From NCBI RefSeq assembly GCF_009937955.1, contig NZ_AP018439.1, forward strand, positions 2,976,001-3,040,000: a stretch of DNA of 64,000 nucleotides. Reading direction: 5' to 3'. Each line of letters opens with the position of its first letter. Position 1 is the first letter of the stretch. Below are positions 18,009-28,136 of the stretch, one piece after another. Both the position numbers and the translations under genes were made by a program. Under the pieces are notes generated by a model. That model was not told where the DNA came from. It saw only the letters and a list, made by a program, of their open reading frames with translations, and searched no databases. Origin of the DNA: Undibacterium sp. KW1. GTDB lineage: Bacteria > Pseudomonadota > Gammaproteobacteria > Burkholderiales > Burkholderiaceae_D.

Positions 18009-18032
18009 AAAGCCCGCAATGACGCGGGCTTT
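18009..18032 (-). terminator. guaA rho-independent terminator
   Basis: The stem AAAGCCCGC/GCGGGCTTT has a six-base loop. On the minus strand it is followed by a T-run, and it lies 46 bases after the guaA stop. A decayed version is present in the distal copy at 16,240. Confidence 0.85.
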
Positions 18033-18086
18033 CGGGGTGTTTCTTGCTTTCAGTTGCCTAATATTGCCTGATCCAAATCATTCCCA
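18013..18086 (-). repeat. guaA-proximal att-like repeat
   Basis: This is the intact counterpart of 16,240-16,313. It runs from inside the guaA terminator to the last three codons of guaA, so the coding sequence is restored at the junction, as is usual for elements that insert at the end of an essential gene. Confidence 0.72.
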
Positions 18087-19670
18087 TTCTATGGTCGCAG
18101 GTGGCTTGCCTGAGATGTCATAGACTACGCGGTTGATGCCGCGCACTTCATTGATGATGCGATTCGACACTTTACCCAGCAGTTCATGCGGCAAGTGTGC
18201 CCAATGGGCAGTCATGAAGTCCTGAGTTTGTACGGCCCGTAACGCGACCACATATTCGTAAGTGCGGCCATCGCCCATGACGCCGACGGACTTGACCGGC
18301 AGGAATACGGCAAAAGCCTGACTTGTTGCGTCGTACCAGCTTTGCGGCTTTTCTGCATGCGGATCGACAAAGGTGCTGCGCAATTCTTCAATGAAGATGG
18401 CATCAGCACGGCGCAGCAAATCGGCAAATTCTTTTTTGACTTCACCGAGTATGCGTACACCCAGGCCAGGGCCAGGGAAAGGATGGCGATAGACCATGCT
18501 GTGTGGCAGACCCAGGGCTACGCCCAGCTTGCGCACCTCGTCCTTGAACAATTCACGCAGTGGTTCAAGCAATTTCAGGTTCAGGGTATCTGGCAAGCCA
18601 CCAACATTGTGATGACTCTTGATAGTGTGCGAACCTTTTTTACCTTTACCGGCGCTTTCGATAACGTCTGGGTAAATCGTGCCCTGCGCCAGCCATTTGG
18701 CATTGATCAACTTGCCAGATTCAACCTGAAAGACTTCGACAAATTCACGACCTATGATCTTGCGTTTGGCTTCCGGATCTGTCACACCTGCAAGATGTCC
18801 CATGAATTGTGCAGTCGCATCAACATGAATGACTTTGACGCCGAGGTTCTTGGCAAACATTTCCATGACCATCTTGCCTTCATCAAGACGCAGCAAGCCG
18901 TGGTCTACGAATACACAAGTCAGTTTATCACCTATGGCGCGGTGTATCAGGGCTGCAGCAACACTGCTGTCCACACCGCCAGACAAACCGAGTATAACTT
19001 CATCTTCACCAACCTGGGCGCGAATCGCCGCAACAGCTTCGGAGATGTAGTCAGGCATATTCCAGTCAGATTGGCAGCCGCAGATTTCGTGCACAAAACG
19101 GCTGATGATGGCTTCACCCTTCAATGTATGCGTGACTTCGGGGTGGAATTGCACGGCATAAAAACGGCGCTCTTCATCCGCCATGGCAGCGATAGGGCAA
19201 TTGTCGGTAGATGCCATCAGTTTAAAGCCTGGCGGCATTTCATTGACCTTGTCGCCATGACTCATCCATACCTTGAGCATGCCATGACCTTCTGGCGTGA
19301 CGAAGTCATTGATGTCCTTGAGCAGGGCTGTATGGCCACGGGCACGGACCTCGGCATAACCAAATTCTCGGACCAGGCCATTTTCAACTTTGCCACCAAG
19401 TTGCTCAGCCATGGTTTGCATGCCGTAGCAAATGCCCAGCACTGGGACACCGGCTTCAAATACGGCCATAGGTGCACGAGGGGTGTCGCCTTCTGTCACA
19501 CTGTTTGGGCCACCAGACAAAATAATGCCGGCTGCGCCATAGTTCTTTATGAACTCATCACTGACGTCATAAGGATGAACTTCAGAAAAAACACCAGCAT
19601 CTCGAACGCGGCGAGCGATCAGTTGCGTGACCTGGGAACCAAAATCGAGGATAAGAATTTTTGAGTGCAT
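18078..19670 (-). CDS. guaA: GMP synthase (glutamine-hydrolysing)
   Basis: A 530-residue enzyme that amidates XMP to GMP with glutamine and ATP, the last step of GMP synthesis. The N-terminal class-I amidotransferase domain has the nucleophile C81 in GICYGMQT and the His/Glu pair in FHPEVTHT. The ATP pyrophosphatase loop is [11 protein letters not shown]. The C-terminal dimerisation domain ends PPATIEWE. Its start lies three bases after the stop of the GAF-GGDEF gene, so the two are tightly coupled. Its 3' end is the attachment site of the relic element. Confidence 0.97.
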   Translation of the reverse strand: MHSKILILDFGSQVTQLIARRVRDAGVFSEVHPYDVSDEFIKNYGAAGIILSGGPNSVTEGDTPRAPMAVFEAGVPVLGICYGMQTMAEQLGGKVENGLVREFGYAEVRARGHTALLKDINDFVTPEGHGMLKVWMSHGDKVNEMPPGFKLMASTDNCPIAAMADEERRFYAVQFHPEVTHTLKGEAIISRFVHEICGCQSDWNMPDYISEAVAAIRAQVGEDEVILGLSGGVDSSVAAALIHRAIGDKLTCVFVDHGLLRLDEGKMVMEMFAKNLGVKVIHVDATAQFMGHLAGVTDPEAKRKIIGREFVEVFQVESGKLINAKWLAQGTIYPDVIESAGKGKKGSHTIKSHHNVGGLPDTLNLKLLEPLRELFKDEVRKLGVALGLPHSMVYRHPFPGPGLGVRILGEVKKEFADLLRRADAIFIEELRSTFVDPHAEKPQSWYDATSQAFAVFLPVKSVGVMGDGRTYEYVVALRAVQTQDFMTAHWAHLPHELLGKVSNRIINEVRGINRVVYDISGKPPATIEWE

Positions 19671-19673
19671 AAA

Positions 19674-20723
19674 TCAAATTATCATGTCAGGTTGTGCAGG
19701 CGTGGCCTGGACAACACAATTGTTTCCTGCATTTCTGGCGGAAAGCAGGGCTTTTTCTGCGTGGCTAATTAAAGTTTCTGGTTCGGCATCAGGAAAGATG
19801 TCAGTTGATGCGGTGCCAGCACTGATCGTCAAAGCTGTATCGACATCATTCATTTTTTCAGGATGCATGAGCACAGAAGCACGTATGCGCTCCCCTACTG
19901 CTGTGACCACCAGGTGGGATGCACCCGGCAATACCACCAGCAGCAAGTCAGTGCCAAAACGCCCCAGGGCGTCAAAAGGACGCACGCAAGAGCGAATACG
20001 GCTGACAGTCTTGACCAGTATCATGTCTGTGATGGCGATACCATGCAGATCACGCAAATGTTCCATCTGATCCACACTGGCTATCAGCAGGGCCAAAGGT
20101 TTCATGGCCTTGGCACAGCGCTCCATCTCCAGCTTCAATGAACGGATGATGGCAGATTTGTTCCAGGTGCCCAGCAAAGGGTCTATCAGTGAATCACGTT
20201 TGAGATTGCGGTTTTGTTTGATGACTTCGAGCTGCGTCTGGTAAAGGGCACTGAAAGCCATTTCACGCTCAACCATGGAGGCAAGATCGGCAAATGACTG
20301 TCTTTCCTCATCATCCAGGTCACGGGTTTGATAGTCGATCAGGATGACACTGCCAATTAACTGGTTGCCATGATCAAAAACGGGATGAGAAGCAAAGAAA
20401 CGTATGGATGGCGGACCTGCCACCATAGGATGCTTACCCAGATGCTCATGCAGACGCAGGTCAGGTATGACCAGGATTTCATCAACAGGTGGAACAGAAT
20501 CGCAAAACTCGGCTTCCATATTGGTAATGGAATGCACCAGATGGTCAAACCTTGGCACCAGCTTGCCAAAACTGACCAGACAGTTAGCCACCCCAAACAA
20601 CTTGATGCCAAGTCGTTCAAAGCGGCCCAGGCGCAGCTCCATCCGTTCAGAAACCATGCGCTCAAAACCCGAACTGACCGGTGTCGTTGTCGATGGGCCG
20701 GAACGATCTAGGTTCGTTGACAT
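19674..20723 (-). CDS. GAF plus degenerate GGDEF protein between guaB and guaA
   Basis: A 349-residue soluble protein. Residues 40-155 form a GAF domain (EILVIPDLRLHEH, then PSIRFFASHPVF and LIGSVILIDYQTRDL). Residues 178-335 form a GGDEF domain that has lost its catalytic signature: GTDLL at 257-261 replaces GGDEF, and the first metal aspartate is replaced by serine at S216. The product-binding I-site RxxD is retained at R248-D251 in the standard position. This combination, known from the c-di-GMP receptor PelD, predicts a c-di-GMP sensor rather than a cyclase. It lies between guaB (55 bases) and guaA (3 bases), so it is made together with the GTP-supplying enzymes. Function is inference. 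Confidence 0.85.
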   Translation of the reverse strand: MSTNLDRSGPSTTTPVSSGFERMVSERMELRLGRFERLGIKLFGVANCLVSFGKLVPRFDHLVHSITNMEAEFCDSVPPVDEILVIPDLRLHEHLGKHPMVAGPPSIRFFASHPVFDHGNQLIGSVILIDYQTRDLDDEERQSFADLASMVEREMAFSALYQTQLEVIKQNRNLKRDSLIDPLLGTWNKSAIIRSLKLEMERCAKAMKPLALLIASVDQMEHLRDLHGIAITDMILVKTVSRIRSCVRPFDALGRFGTDLLLVVLPGASHLVVTAVGERIRASVLMHPEKMNDVDTALTISAGTASTDIFPDAEPETLISHAEKALLSARNAGNNCVVQATPAQPDMII

Positions 20724-20778
20724 TCCACTCTCCAGGCATCCTCAATTCGGGTCATGCTTCTCAAGCGCATTTCAAACA

Positions 20779-22266
<1,488 letters not shown>

Positions 22267-22344
22267 TTATACAGAAAACTTGCGAAGTCGTCTTGCTCCG
22301 TGTAAAACTCTTGCATAATCCCATGTTTTTCTTGAAAGCAAATT

Positions 22345-22857
22345 ATGTCTATCTTACGAGTATCACGATCAGGCGCTGCACTTTTAATGTCGTTAGCATT
22401 CTGTGCAGTCGCACATGCGCAATATGTGTGGATTGATGACAAAGGCAATAAGCAGTTTTCGGACTTGCCACCTCCAAAATCCGTGCCCAAGGACAAAATC
22501 CTCAAAGCGCCAGGTGGTGCCAAGGCCGTCCAGGCACCAGCAGCAGATGACAAAGCAGCTTCTGCCAGTCAAGCTGCGCCCAAGCTGGAAAAACCCGTAA
22601 CGTTGGCGACCAAGAACGAAGATTTCAATAAACGCCGTGCCGAGCAAGCTGAAAAAGACAAGAAGGCAGAGCAAGAAAAGGCAGCCGCTGATGATAAGGC
22701 AAAAAATTGCGAAAGAGCCCGTAATTATCAACAGTCGCTGAATTCCGGCGCACGCCTGAGCCGTACAGACAAAAATGGCGAACGTAGTTTTTTATCTGAT
22801 GCTGAGCGTCAACAAGAGCTGGATACAGCAAAAAAAGCCCTGGCTGACTGCAAATAG
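22345..22857 (+). CDS. Exported DUF4124-domain protein
   Basis: A 170-residue protein with a signal peptide (residues 1-27, ending VAHAQ) followed directly by a DUF4124 domain (YVWIDDKGNKQFSDLPPPKSVP). A lysine/alanine-rich linker follows, then a C-terminal region with two cysteines (NCERARNYQQSLNSG and ADCK). DUF4124 proteins are common in beta- and gammaproteobacteria and act outside the inner membrane, but no biochemical function is established. It is divergent from guaB and convergent with rnfH; the seven-base gap leaves no room for a terminator. Confidence 0.85.
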   Translation: MSILRVSRSGAALLMSLAFCAVAHAQYVWIDDKGNKQFSDLPPPKSVPKDKILKAPGGAKAVQAPAADDKAASASQAAPKLEKPVTLATKNEDFNKRRAEQAEKDKKAEQEKAAADDKAKNCERARNYQQSLNSGARLSRTDKNGERSFLSDAERQQELDTAKKALADCK

Positions 22858-22864
22858 CAGAAAA

Positions 22865-23161
22865 TCAGGTACCTGCCTGTTTTTTAGCCCTGCGCCTGCG
22901 CGCCTCCATGGGGTCCGCGACCAGGGGACGGTAGATTTCTATCCTGTCCCCTGCGTGCAAACGGCTGTCGAGCGCCTTGAGTTTGCCAAAGACACCAACC
23001 TTGAGAACACTGACATCAATCTCAGGATGCGCTTGCACAATGCCACTTTGCTGTATCACCTGCAGAATCGTGGCATCCACAGGCGCCTGGACATCCAGTA
23101 AACTGGTCCTATCCAGTCCGGCATAACAGACCTGGACAATCATGTTGATTTGCTCAACCAT
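22865..23161 (-). CDS. rnfH: RnfH family ubiquitin-like protein
   Basis: A roughly 98-residue beta-grasp protein of the RnfH family: IVQVCYAGLDRTSLLDVQAP, then VGVFGKLKALDSRLHAGDRIEIYRPLVADP, ending in RRRRAKK. The ATG at 23,161 overlaps the ratA stop by eight bases; an alternative ATG lies six codons further in. The longer frame to 23,197 would overlap ratA by 44 bases and is less likely. Pairing with ratA is conserved in proteobacteria. The cellular role is not settled. Confidence 0.85.
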   Translation of the reverse strand: MVEQINMIVQVCYAGLDRTSLLDVQAPVDATILQVIQQSGIVQAHPEIDVSVLKVGVFGKLKALDSRLHAGDRIEIYRPLVADPMEARRRRAKKQAGT

Positions 23162-23585
23162 ATAATGTCTCGGCACGGGCGCAAAAGGAATCGACAAAAC
23201 TATTGGCGATCTTGGAGAAAACAGGACCTATCAAATGTTCCAGCAATTTGCTGGAAAATTCATAGTTAAGTTCAAATTCAATTTTGCAGGCATCTGCGCG
23301 CAACTCAGTAAACTTCCAGCAACCCGATAATTGCTTGAATGGTCCCTCAACCAGACTCATCTCAATAGAATGCGGGCGTTTATTACTATTACGCGTCGTA
23401 AAATGCTGTTTTAAACCATGATAATTAATAGCAAGCGTGGCAACTAGCTCATGATCGGTACGCTCTGCCACCCTTACCTCGCCACACCATGGCAGAAATT
23501 GAGGATAATTTTCCACTTGATCAACCAGAGCAAACATCTGCTCAGTGCTGTAAGCTACGAAAACTGTTTTATGTACAACTGCCAT
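23154..23585 (-). CDS. ratA: RatA/Coq10-like START domain protein
   Basis: A 143-residue member of the RatA/Coq10 (START-like) family. Signature phrases are AVVHKTVFVAYSTEQMFALV, ENYPQFLPWCGEV and the C-terminal KIANSFVDSFCARAETLYG. E. coli RatA was described as inhibiting 70S ribosome association, while Coq10 relatives bind ubiquinone, so either role is possible. I place the start at the ATG at 23,585, because the longer frame runs into the divergent promoter region of smpB and adds non-family residues. It forms an operon with rnfH. Confidence 0.88.
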   Translation of the reverse strand: MAVVHKTVFVAYSTEQMFALVDQVENYPQFLPWCGEVRVAERTDHELVATLAINYHGLKQHFTTRNSNKRPHSIEMSLVEGPFKQLSGCWKFTELRADACKIEFELNYEFSSKLLEHLIGPVFSKIANSFVDSFCARAETLYG

Positions 23586-23696
23586 CAAGAAGAACCATTT
23601 GGTAGAATCACAGGTTCGCATTTTAACCGAGTCATAAGCAGTACCAAAATGCATTCATGCATTTCCGCACTCTAATTTGACCAATTTTCATCCTAC

Positions 23697-24146
23697 ATGA
23701 GCATCGCTGATAACAAAAAAGCATTCCACGATTATTTTATCGAGGAACAATACGAAGCTGGCATCGTCCTGCAAGGCTGGGAAGTCAAAGCCATACGCGC
23801 GGGCCGTGCGCAGTTGAAAGAAGCCTATGTCATCGTCAAGAATGGCGAAATTTTCCTGTTTGGCGCGCATATTGGGGCCTTGCCGACGGCCTCTACCCAT
23901 ATTCACCCTGACTCTGTACGCACACGTAAATTATTGTTAAATGCGGCAGAAATCAGCAAACTGATAGGCAAAGTAGAGCGTTCTGGCTACACCATGGTGC
24001 CGCTGAACCTGCATTTCACCAAGGGGCGGATCAAATGTCAGGTCGGCCTCGCCAAGGGTAAAAAGCAGCACGACAAGCGCGATACTGAGAAAGAAAAAGA
24101 CTGGCAGCGCGAGCAACAGAAAATAATGAAGCAAAACAGGCGCTGA
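23697..24146 (+). CDS. smpB: SsrA-binding protein
   Basis: A 149-residue SmpB, partner of tmRNA in rescuing stalled ribosomes. The family blocks are present: [41 protein letters not shown] and [23 protein letters not shown], with the basic C-terminal tail. Length is normal. The gene is divergent from ratA-rnfH, a conserved arrangement. No ssrA (tmRNA) gene was found next to it. Confidence 0.96.
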   Translation: MSIADNKKAFHDYFIEEQYEAGIVLQGWEVKAIRAGRAQLKEAYVIVKNGEIFLFGAHIGALPTASTHIHPDSVRTRKLLLNAAEISKLIGKVERSGYTMVPLNLHFTKGRIKCQVGLAKGKKQHDKRDTEKEKDWQREQQKIMKQNRR

Positions 24147-24170
24147 TATTTATTGAGAATTTGGGAAGAT

Positions 24171-24533
24171 TTAGCGGGCAGGACGATATAGTTCGTGCCC
24201 GACATCCTGAATCTGGCGACGCAGGGCGCGCTTTTCTTCCGGCGTGAGACGACCAGCTTTTTTGCTATCCTCAGCACTGCCACAAGCGCGTTCGCCAATA
24301 TGGCGAGCGTCATTACAGCGTTCAAGCAAGCTGTTTTTTTCAGCCTGTTTATTAAGTTGCCGCTCGCGCTGTTTTTCTTCTTTGCGCGCTGCATCATTTT
24401 TTTGCTGGGCATTGCCGTTATTAAATCGCCCCCATAGTGCCGAACCACCATTACCTTTATTATCCGCCATAGCCCCAGCAGTCACGATCAGCGACAAGAG
24501 CAGGACAGAAATTTTTTTGTACGGTATATTCAT
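24171..24533 (-). CDS. Small exported basic protein
   Basis: A 120-residue protein of unknown function. The ATG at 24,533 gives a clean signal peptide (NIPYKKISVLLLSLIVTAGAM, cleavage near AMADN). The longer frame to 24,743 adds unlikely sequence and overlaps the response regulator leader. The mature part is highly charged (KEEKQRERQLNKQAEKN), with two cysteines in ERCNDARHIGERACGSAED and a C-terminal helix with LTPEEKRALRRQIQDVGHELY. It could be a periplasmic helical protein. It is convergent with smpB. Confidence 0.6.
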   Translation of the reverse strand: MNIPYKKISVLLLSLIVTAGAMADNKGNGGSALWGRFNNGNAQQKNDAARKEEKQRERQLNKQAEKNSLLERCNDARHIGERACGSAEDSKKAGRLTPEEKRALRRQIQDVGHELYRPAR

Positions 24534-24766
24534 CGACTTGAAAACGAATGGCCTTGCAAGCAAAACCGGTGAGGCAAGCAAAAAGATATAAATGGATTGC
24601 AATTCTAAGTGCAAATGGCCGTGCCTTACCAGCATCAATTTGTATGAATTTAGTTTACGATAGCCACATGAATTGCGCAGTCCCATTCCGTAAAGTGTGT
24701 AACAGTTTGTAATCCAGAATATTAATTTTGTTTGCAAGCTCACTCTATGACAGTACTATTAAGCCC

Positions 24767-25534
24767 ATGAACACGACGCCCCCTACCCCAGACTCCACAA
24801 ATAACAATTCCAGCAACCCCAAGGCCAAGATTCTGGTGGTTGATGATGATCTGCGTTTGCGCGATTTGTTGCGCCGCTATCTGACAGAACAAGGTTTTCA
24901 AGTCGTCAGTGCAGAAAATGCCCAGGCCATGAACAAGCTCTGGATACGTGAACGCTACGACATGCTGGTGCTGGATCTCATGTTGCCTGGCGAGGATGGC
25001 CTGGCCATCTGCCGTCGGTTGCGCGGCGCCGGCGACAAAACCCCCATCATCATGCTGACCGCCAAAGGCGAAGAAGTCGATCGCATCATCGGCCTCGAAA
25101 TGGGTGCAGACGATTACCTGCCAAAACCATTCAGCCCGCGCGAGCTGGTTGCCCGCATCAATGCCGTGTTGAGGCGTAAAGCTCCAGACGAATTGCCTGG
25201 TGCACCTTCCGACGGTCCACAGACTTTTGCCTTTGGTGACTTTGTCCTTGATCTCGGCACCCGTACGCTGAAAAAAAATGATGACAATATTTCACTGACC
25301 ACAGGTGAATTTTCTGTATTGAAAGTCTTCGCCCGTCATGCCCGCCAACCACTTTCGAGGGAAAAACTCATGGAACTGGCAAGAGGTCGCGAGTATGAGG
25401 TATTTGACCGCAGCCTGGACGTACAAATTTCACGTCTGCGCAAACTGATAGAACCTGATCCCAGCAATCCACTTTACATACAAACAGTATGGGGGCTGGG
25501 CTATGTGTTTATTCCTGATGGTCAATCACATTGA
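24767..25534 (+). CDS. ompR: OmpR-family response regulator
   Basis: A 255-residue response regulator from the ATG at 24,767; the frame also opens at a TTG at 24,728, which is less likely. The receiver domain has the acidic pair D26 and D27, the phosphorylated aspartate D70 in LVLDLMLPGEDG, and LTAKGEE and YLPKPF further on. A winged-helix DNA-binding domain follows (FSVLKVFARHARQPLSREKLMELARG, then DVQISRLRKLIE and TVWGLGYVF). Sequence style and a linked EnvZ-like kinase point to OmpR. The symbol is by similarity. Confidence 0.88.
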   Translation: MNTTPPTPDSTNNNSSNPKAKILVVDDDLRLRDLLRRYLTEQGFQVVSAENAQAMNKLWIRERYDMLVLDLMLPGEDGLAICRRLRGAGDKTPIIMLTAKGEEVDRIIGLEMGADDYLPKPFSPRELVARINAVLRRKAPDELPGAPSDGPQTFAFGDFVLDLGTRTLKKNDDNISLTTGEFSVLKVFARHARQPLSREKLMELARGREYEVFDRSLDVQISRLRKLIEPDPSNPLYIQTVWGLGYVFIPDGQSH

Positions 25535-25580
25535 TATCCAGGCTATTTTTACATCAGATTGTTTTCTTTGCAAAACTTGA

Positions 25581-26942
25581 ATGCGTGATTACCTCAACAG
25601 TCTGGACTGGCTAAAAAGCGGACTGTTCTGGCGTACCTTCCTCATGCTGGCCGTGCTTGTCACCGCCAGTATGCTGGCCTGGATGTCCAATTTTCGCACC
25701 CTGGAAACAGCACCGCGGGCTCAGCAGATGGCGGCGCAAATTGTCTCCATTGTCACTATCACGCGTGCGGCCCTGACCCACTCTGCCCCAGAGAAACGGC
25801 ATGAACTCTTGCGCGACCTGGCCAACAAAGAAGGTGTGCAGATCTACCTGCTGGAAGATACTGATCGTGTAGAAGAGCCAGAAGCCACCCCCTTCTTTCT
25901 TGAATCCCGGCCCCTGATGTTGCGCGGACTGGGGAATAACACCCGCTTTGCCAGCAAGCTCAACGGTATCAGCGGCTTCTGGATCAGCTTTGATATTGAA
26001 GAAGATCATTACTGGTTGAGATTGGAGCAAGACCGCCTGGACCCTCCTATAGGGCAGCAATTATTCAGCTGGGCTATCCTGACTCTCTTTTTGACCTTGC
26101 TGGGTGCAGCCATCATCTCCAAGCTCATTAATGACCCATTATCACGTTTGAGCAATGCAGCACGCGCTGTCGCCAAAGGCAAACAACCACCACCTCTGCC
26201 ACAAAAAGGCCCAAAAGAAATCCGCGAGACCAATGTCAGCTTCAATACCATGATGGAAGACCTGGTCAGGATAGAAACAGACCGCTCCATCATTCTGGCC
26301 GGCATTTCGCATGATTTGCGCACCCCTCTGGCACGCATGCAGCTTGAAGTTGAAATGGCCAGCCTCAGTGATGAGGCCCGGACCGGCATGCAATCCGATC
26401 TGCAGCAGATGGATGACATCATCAGCCAGTTCCTTGATTACGCCAAGCCCCTGGACAAAGTCGAATTCGAGCGCATCAACATCAGCGAAGTCATGCAGCA
26501 AATCATGGATGAGGCTTTTCGCTTTCAAAACCTGCGCCTGCGCACCGCGATCAAACCAAATATCTATGTCAATGGCAATCTGACTGAACTCAGGCGTCTG
26601 TTCAACAACATCGTGGAAAATGCCTGTCGCTACGGAAAAACCCCAGGCTCCCCCGTCATCACACTCGACGTGCAATGCTCACGCAAAAACAAGGACAGAA
26701 AGCTGGGCATACAAATCAGCTTCCGTGATCATGGGCTGGGTGTGGCAGAACAAGACCTGGTCCGATTGCTGCGACCCTTCACCCGTGGTGATGCTTCGCG
26801 CAGCCAGGCCAATGGCTCTGGTCTGGGCCTAGCCATTGTCGATCGCATCATCAAAAGCCATGGCGGCAAATTGCGCATCTACAATCATGCTGAAGGCGGT
26901 TTTGTCATCGTGATAGCACTACAGGAAGCAAAAGAAGCCTGA
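25581..26942 (+). CDS. envZ: EnvZ-like sensor histidine kinase
   Basis: A 453-residue inner-membrane kinase. The N-terminal helix (about residues 14-35) is followed by a periplasmic domain of about 125 residues, a second helix (about 163-183), a HAMP linker, and a HisKA box ISHDLRTPLARM with the phosphorylated histidine H244. The ATP-binding part shows NNIVENACRYG, DHGLGV and GSGLGLAIVDRI. It follows the response regulator by 46 bases and almost surely phosphorylates it. EnvZ similarity predicts a response to osmolarity, though the signal cannot be read from the sequence. Confidence 0.88.
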   Translation: MRDYLNSLDWLKSGLFWRTFLMLAVLVTASMLAWMSNFRTLETAPRAQQMAAQIVSIVTITRAALTHSAPEKRHELLRDLANKEGVQIYLLEDTDRVEEPEATPFFLESRPLMLRGLGNNTRFASKLNGISGFWISFDIEEDHYWLRLEQDRLDPPIGQQLFSWAILTLFLTLLGAAIISKLINDPLSRLSNAARAVAKGKQPPPLPQKGPKEIRETNVSFNTMMEDLVRIETDRSIILAGISHDLRTPLARMQLEVEMASLSDEARTGMQSDLQQMDDIISQFLDYAKPLDKVEFERINISEVMQQIMDEAFRFQNLRLRTAIKPNIYVNGNLTELRRLFNNIVENACRYGKTPGSPVITLDVQCSRKNKDRKLGIQISFRDHGLGVAEQDLVRLLRPFTRGDASRSQANGSGLGLAIVDRIIKSHGGKLRIYNHAEGGFVIVIALQEAKEA

Positions 26943-27096
26943 TCCCCTACCGACTTCACGGATGGCTTTGATCCGACAACCAGACCGTAATACCGAAACA
27001 AATAGCCTGACGCACATCAATAAAACCCTCTGTTACAGAAAAGTTTAAATGTTACAATTGCCGCAATTTTTAGGGCTCTTAAAGACCAATAAACTC

Positions 27097-28038
27097 ATGC
27101 GTAACCAAATTTCAGCCCTGCTCGTCACCTGCATTGCAATCAGCTCACCTTCCTTTGCAGAAACCTATCCTCCTTCAGCCTATAAAGACGGCGCTGTAAA
27201 GTGCATGCAAGTACGCAGCTATGATTGCGCAGAAAAAAACTGGAACCAATATATCAAAATGCGTCCTACCGACGCAAAAGCCATCGCCAGCCTGGCAATC
27301 ACCTATCATTGGGCAGACAAACCGGAGGCGAGTATCGTCCAGGCTGAAAAAGCCATCAGTATGGGAGAAGGCGCCTACGACTTGTTCGCTGCTTATTCAG
27401 AAAGCCTTGGAAAAACCGGTCGTATAGAAGAAGCCATAGACTGGGGCTATAAAACACTGGCAATAGTTCCCAGTCTGGTGAACGTGCGTGGCGACGTTGC
27501 GAAATATCTCGTCATGCGCAAGCGCGAATTTGAAGCTCTGGCCCTGCTCGCCTCATTCGATTCGTCACTGGAAGCACAGGGGCACGGCCATTATTTTGAC
27601 GGCCAGCGCATCGCCATTGAATCGTCATTGGAACGCCAAGGGCAAACTGCCACCACAACAGTGAAAAGCATGCGCCTGCCAAAGACCAAAGAGCATTTTT
27701 ACGCTCCCGTAAAACTTGGCAACAACAAAATAGAAGCATTCATGGTCGACACCGGTGCCACCAAAACCACGCTCAGCGACGATATGCTTAACGACTCCAA
27801 AGTGTCCTACAAAGTGGTAAAACCTCTCGTTAATATGCAGACTGCGGATGGAAGGATCATACAAGCCCGCGTCGTCACGATCGACAATATCAAAGTTGGC
27901 CCATTTGAATTACGCAAAGTCACGGCCGCAGTTTGCAAAACCTGCCAGCCACTGCTGGGCCAGGGATCGCTGTCGCAATTCAATATGGCGTCTTCCAAGA
28001 CGCAGGGAGTAGAATTTTTGACTTTGGAATTGCGTTAA
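27097..28038 (+). CDS. Exported TPR plus retropepsin-like aspartic protease
   Basis: A 313-residue protein when started at the ATG at 27,097, which gives a signal peptide ending SPSFAE (about residue 22). The ORF also opens at 27,049, but a TACAAT box at 27,053-27,058 fits a promoter -10 element and supports the later start. Residues 30-185 look like TPR-type helical repeats. Residues 190-313 form a clan-AA retropepsin-like domain with the active-site motif DTGA at D218-A221 and flap-like AVVCK and LLGQGSL regions. Bacterial relatives are periplasmic and probably work as dimers. It converges on the giant coiled-coil gene with a shared terminator. Confidence 0.8.
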   Translation: MRNQISALLVTCIAISSPSFAETYPPSAYKDGAVKCMQVRSYDCAEKNWNQYIKMRPTDAKAIASLAITYHWADKPEASIVQAEKAISMGEGAYDLFAAYSESLGKTGRIEEAIDWGYKTLAIVPSLVNVRGDVAKYLVMRKREFEALALLASFDSSLEAQGHGHYFDGQRIAIESSLERQGQTATTTVKSMRLPKTKEHFYAPVKLGNNKIEAFMVDTGATKTTLSDDMLNDSKVSYKVVKPLVNMQTADGRIIQARVVTIDNIKVGPFELRKVTAAVCKTCQPLLGQGSLSQFNMASSKTQGVEFLTLELR

Positions 28039-28090
28039 TTGCGTTAATTACCTTCGCACATTAATCGCCCACTACCATGTAATAGTTAAA

Positions 28091-28118
28091 AAGCCGCGCA
28101 AATTGCGCGGCTTTTTTG
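28091..28118. terminator. Bidirectional rho-independent terminator
   Basis: The stem AAGCCGCGCA/TGCGCGGCTT has a short AAT loop. It is preceded by A's and followed by six T's, between the convergent retropepsin gene and the giant coiled-coil gene. Confidence 0.92.
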
Positions 28119-28136
28119 TCCATACTATACTTCTGA

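Larger units (their letters stand above)
17237..18077. other. Relic interior between orphan gene and guaA
   Basis: There are 841 bases without an intact gene. It contains the integrase fragment (17,578-17,771), a solitary GC-rich CRISPR-repeat-like word (17,538-17,555), an AT-rich arm (17,780-17,980) and a tandem ten-base repeat of GCCAGAC(A/C) type at 17,981-18,000. The same TTGCCAGAC word recurs once next to the distal copy at 16,290-16,298. The guaA terminator lies at the right end. Confidence 0.6.
16240..18086. mobile_element. Relic of a guaA-integrated genomic element (1.8 kb)
   Basis: The segment is bounded by two direct repeats of 74 bases (16,240-16,313 and 18,013-18,086), each ending at the last bases of the guaA coding sequence. 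Just inside the guaA-proximal end is a broken tyrosine-integrase fragment (17,578-17,771) in the usual position and orientation for an element inserted at the 3' end of guaA, a known integration site of genomic islands. The interior is AT-rich and contains one orphan membrane-protein gene. The repeats have diverged to roughly 80 percent identity, so the element is old and no longer mobile. Boundaries come from the repeats; history is inference. Confidence 0.75.

Noticed and set aside
18342..19664. 440-residue plus-strand frame opposite guaA
   Set aside because: guaA is certain in the other direction and the antisense translation shows no domain.
23586..23696. tmRNA or other small RNA gene beside smpB
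   Set aside because: Only a short divergent promoter gap is present, with no tRNA-like ends.
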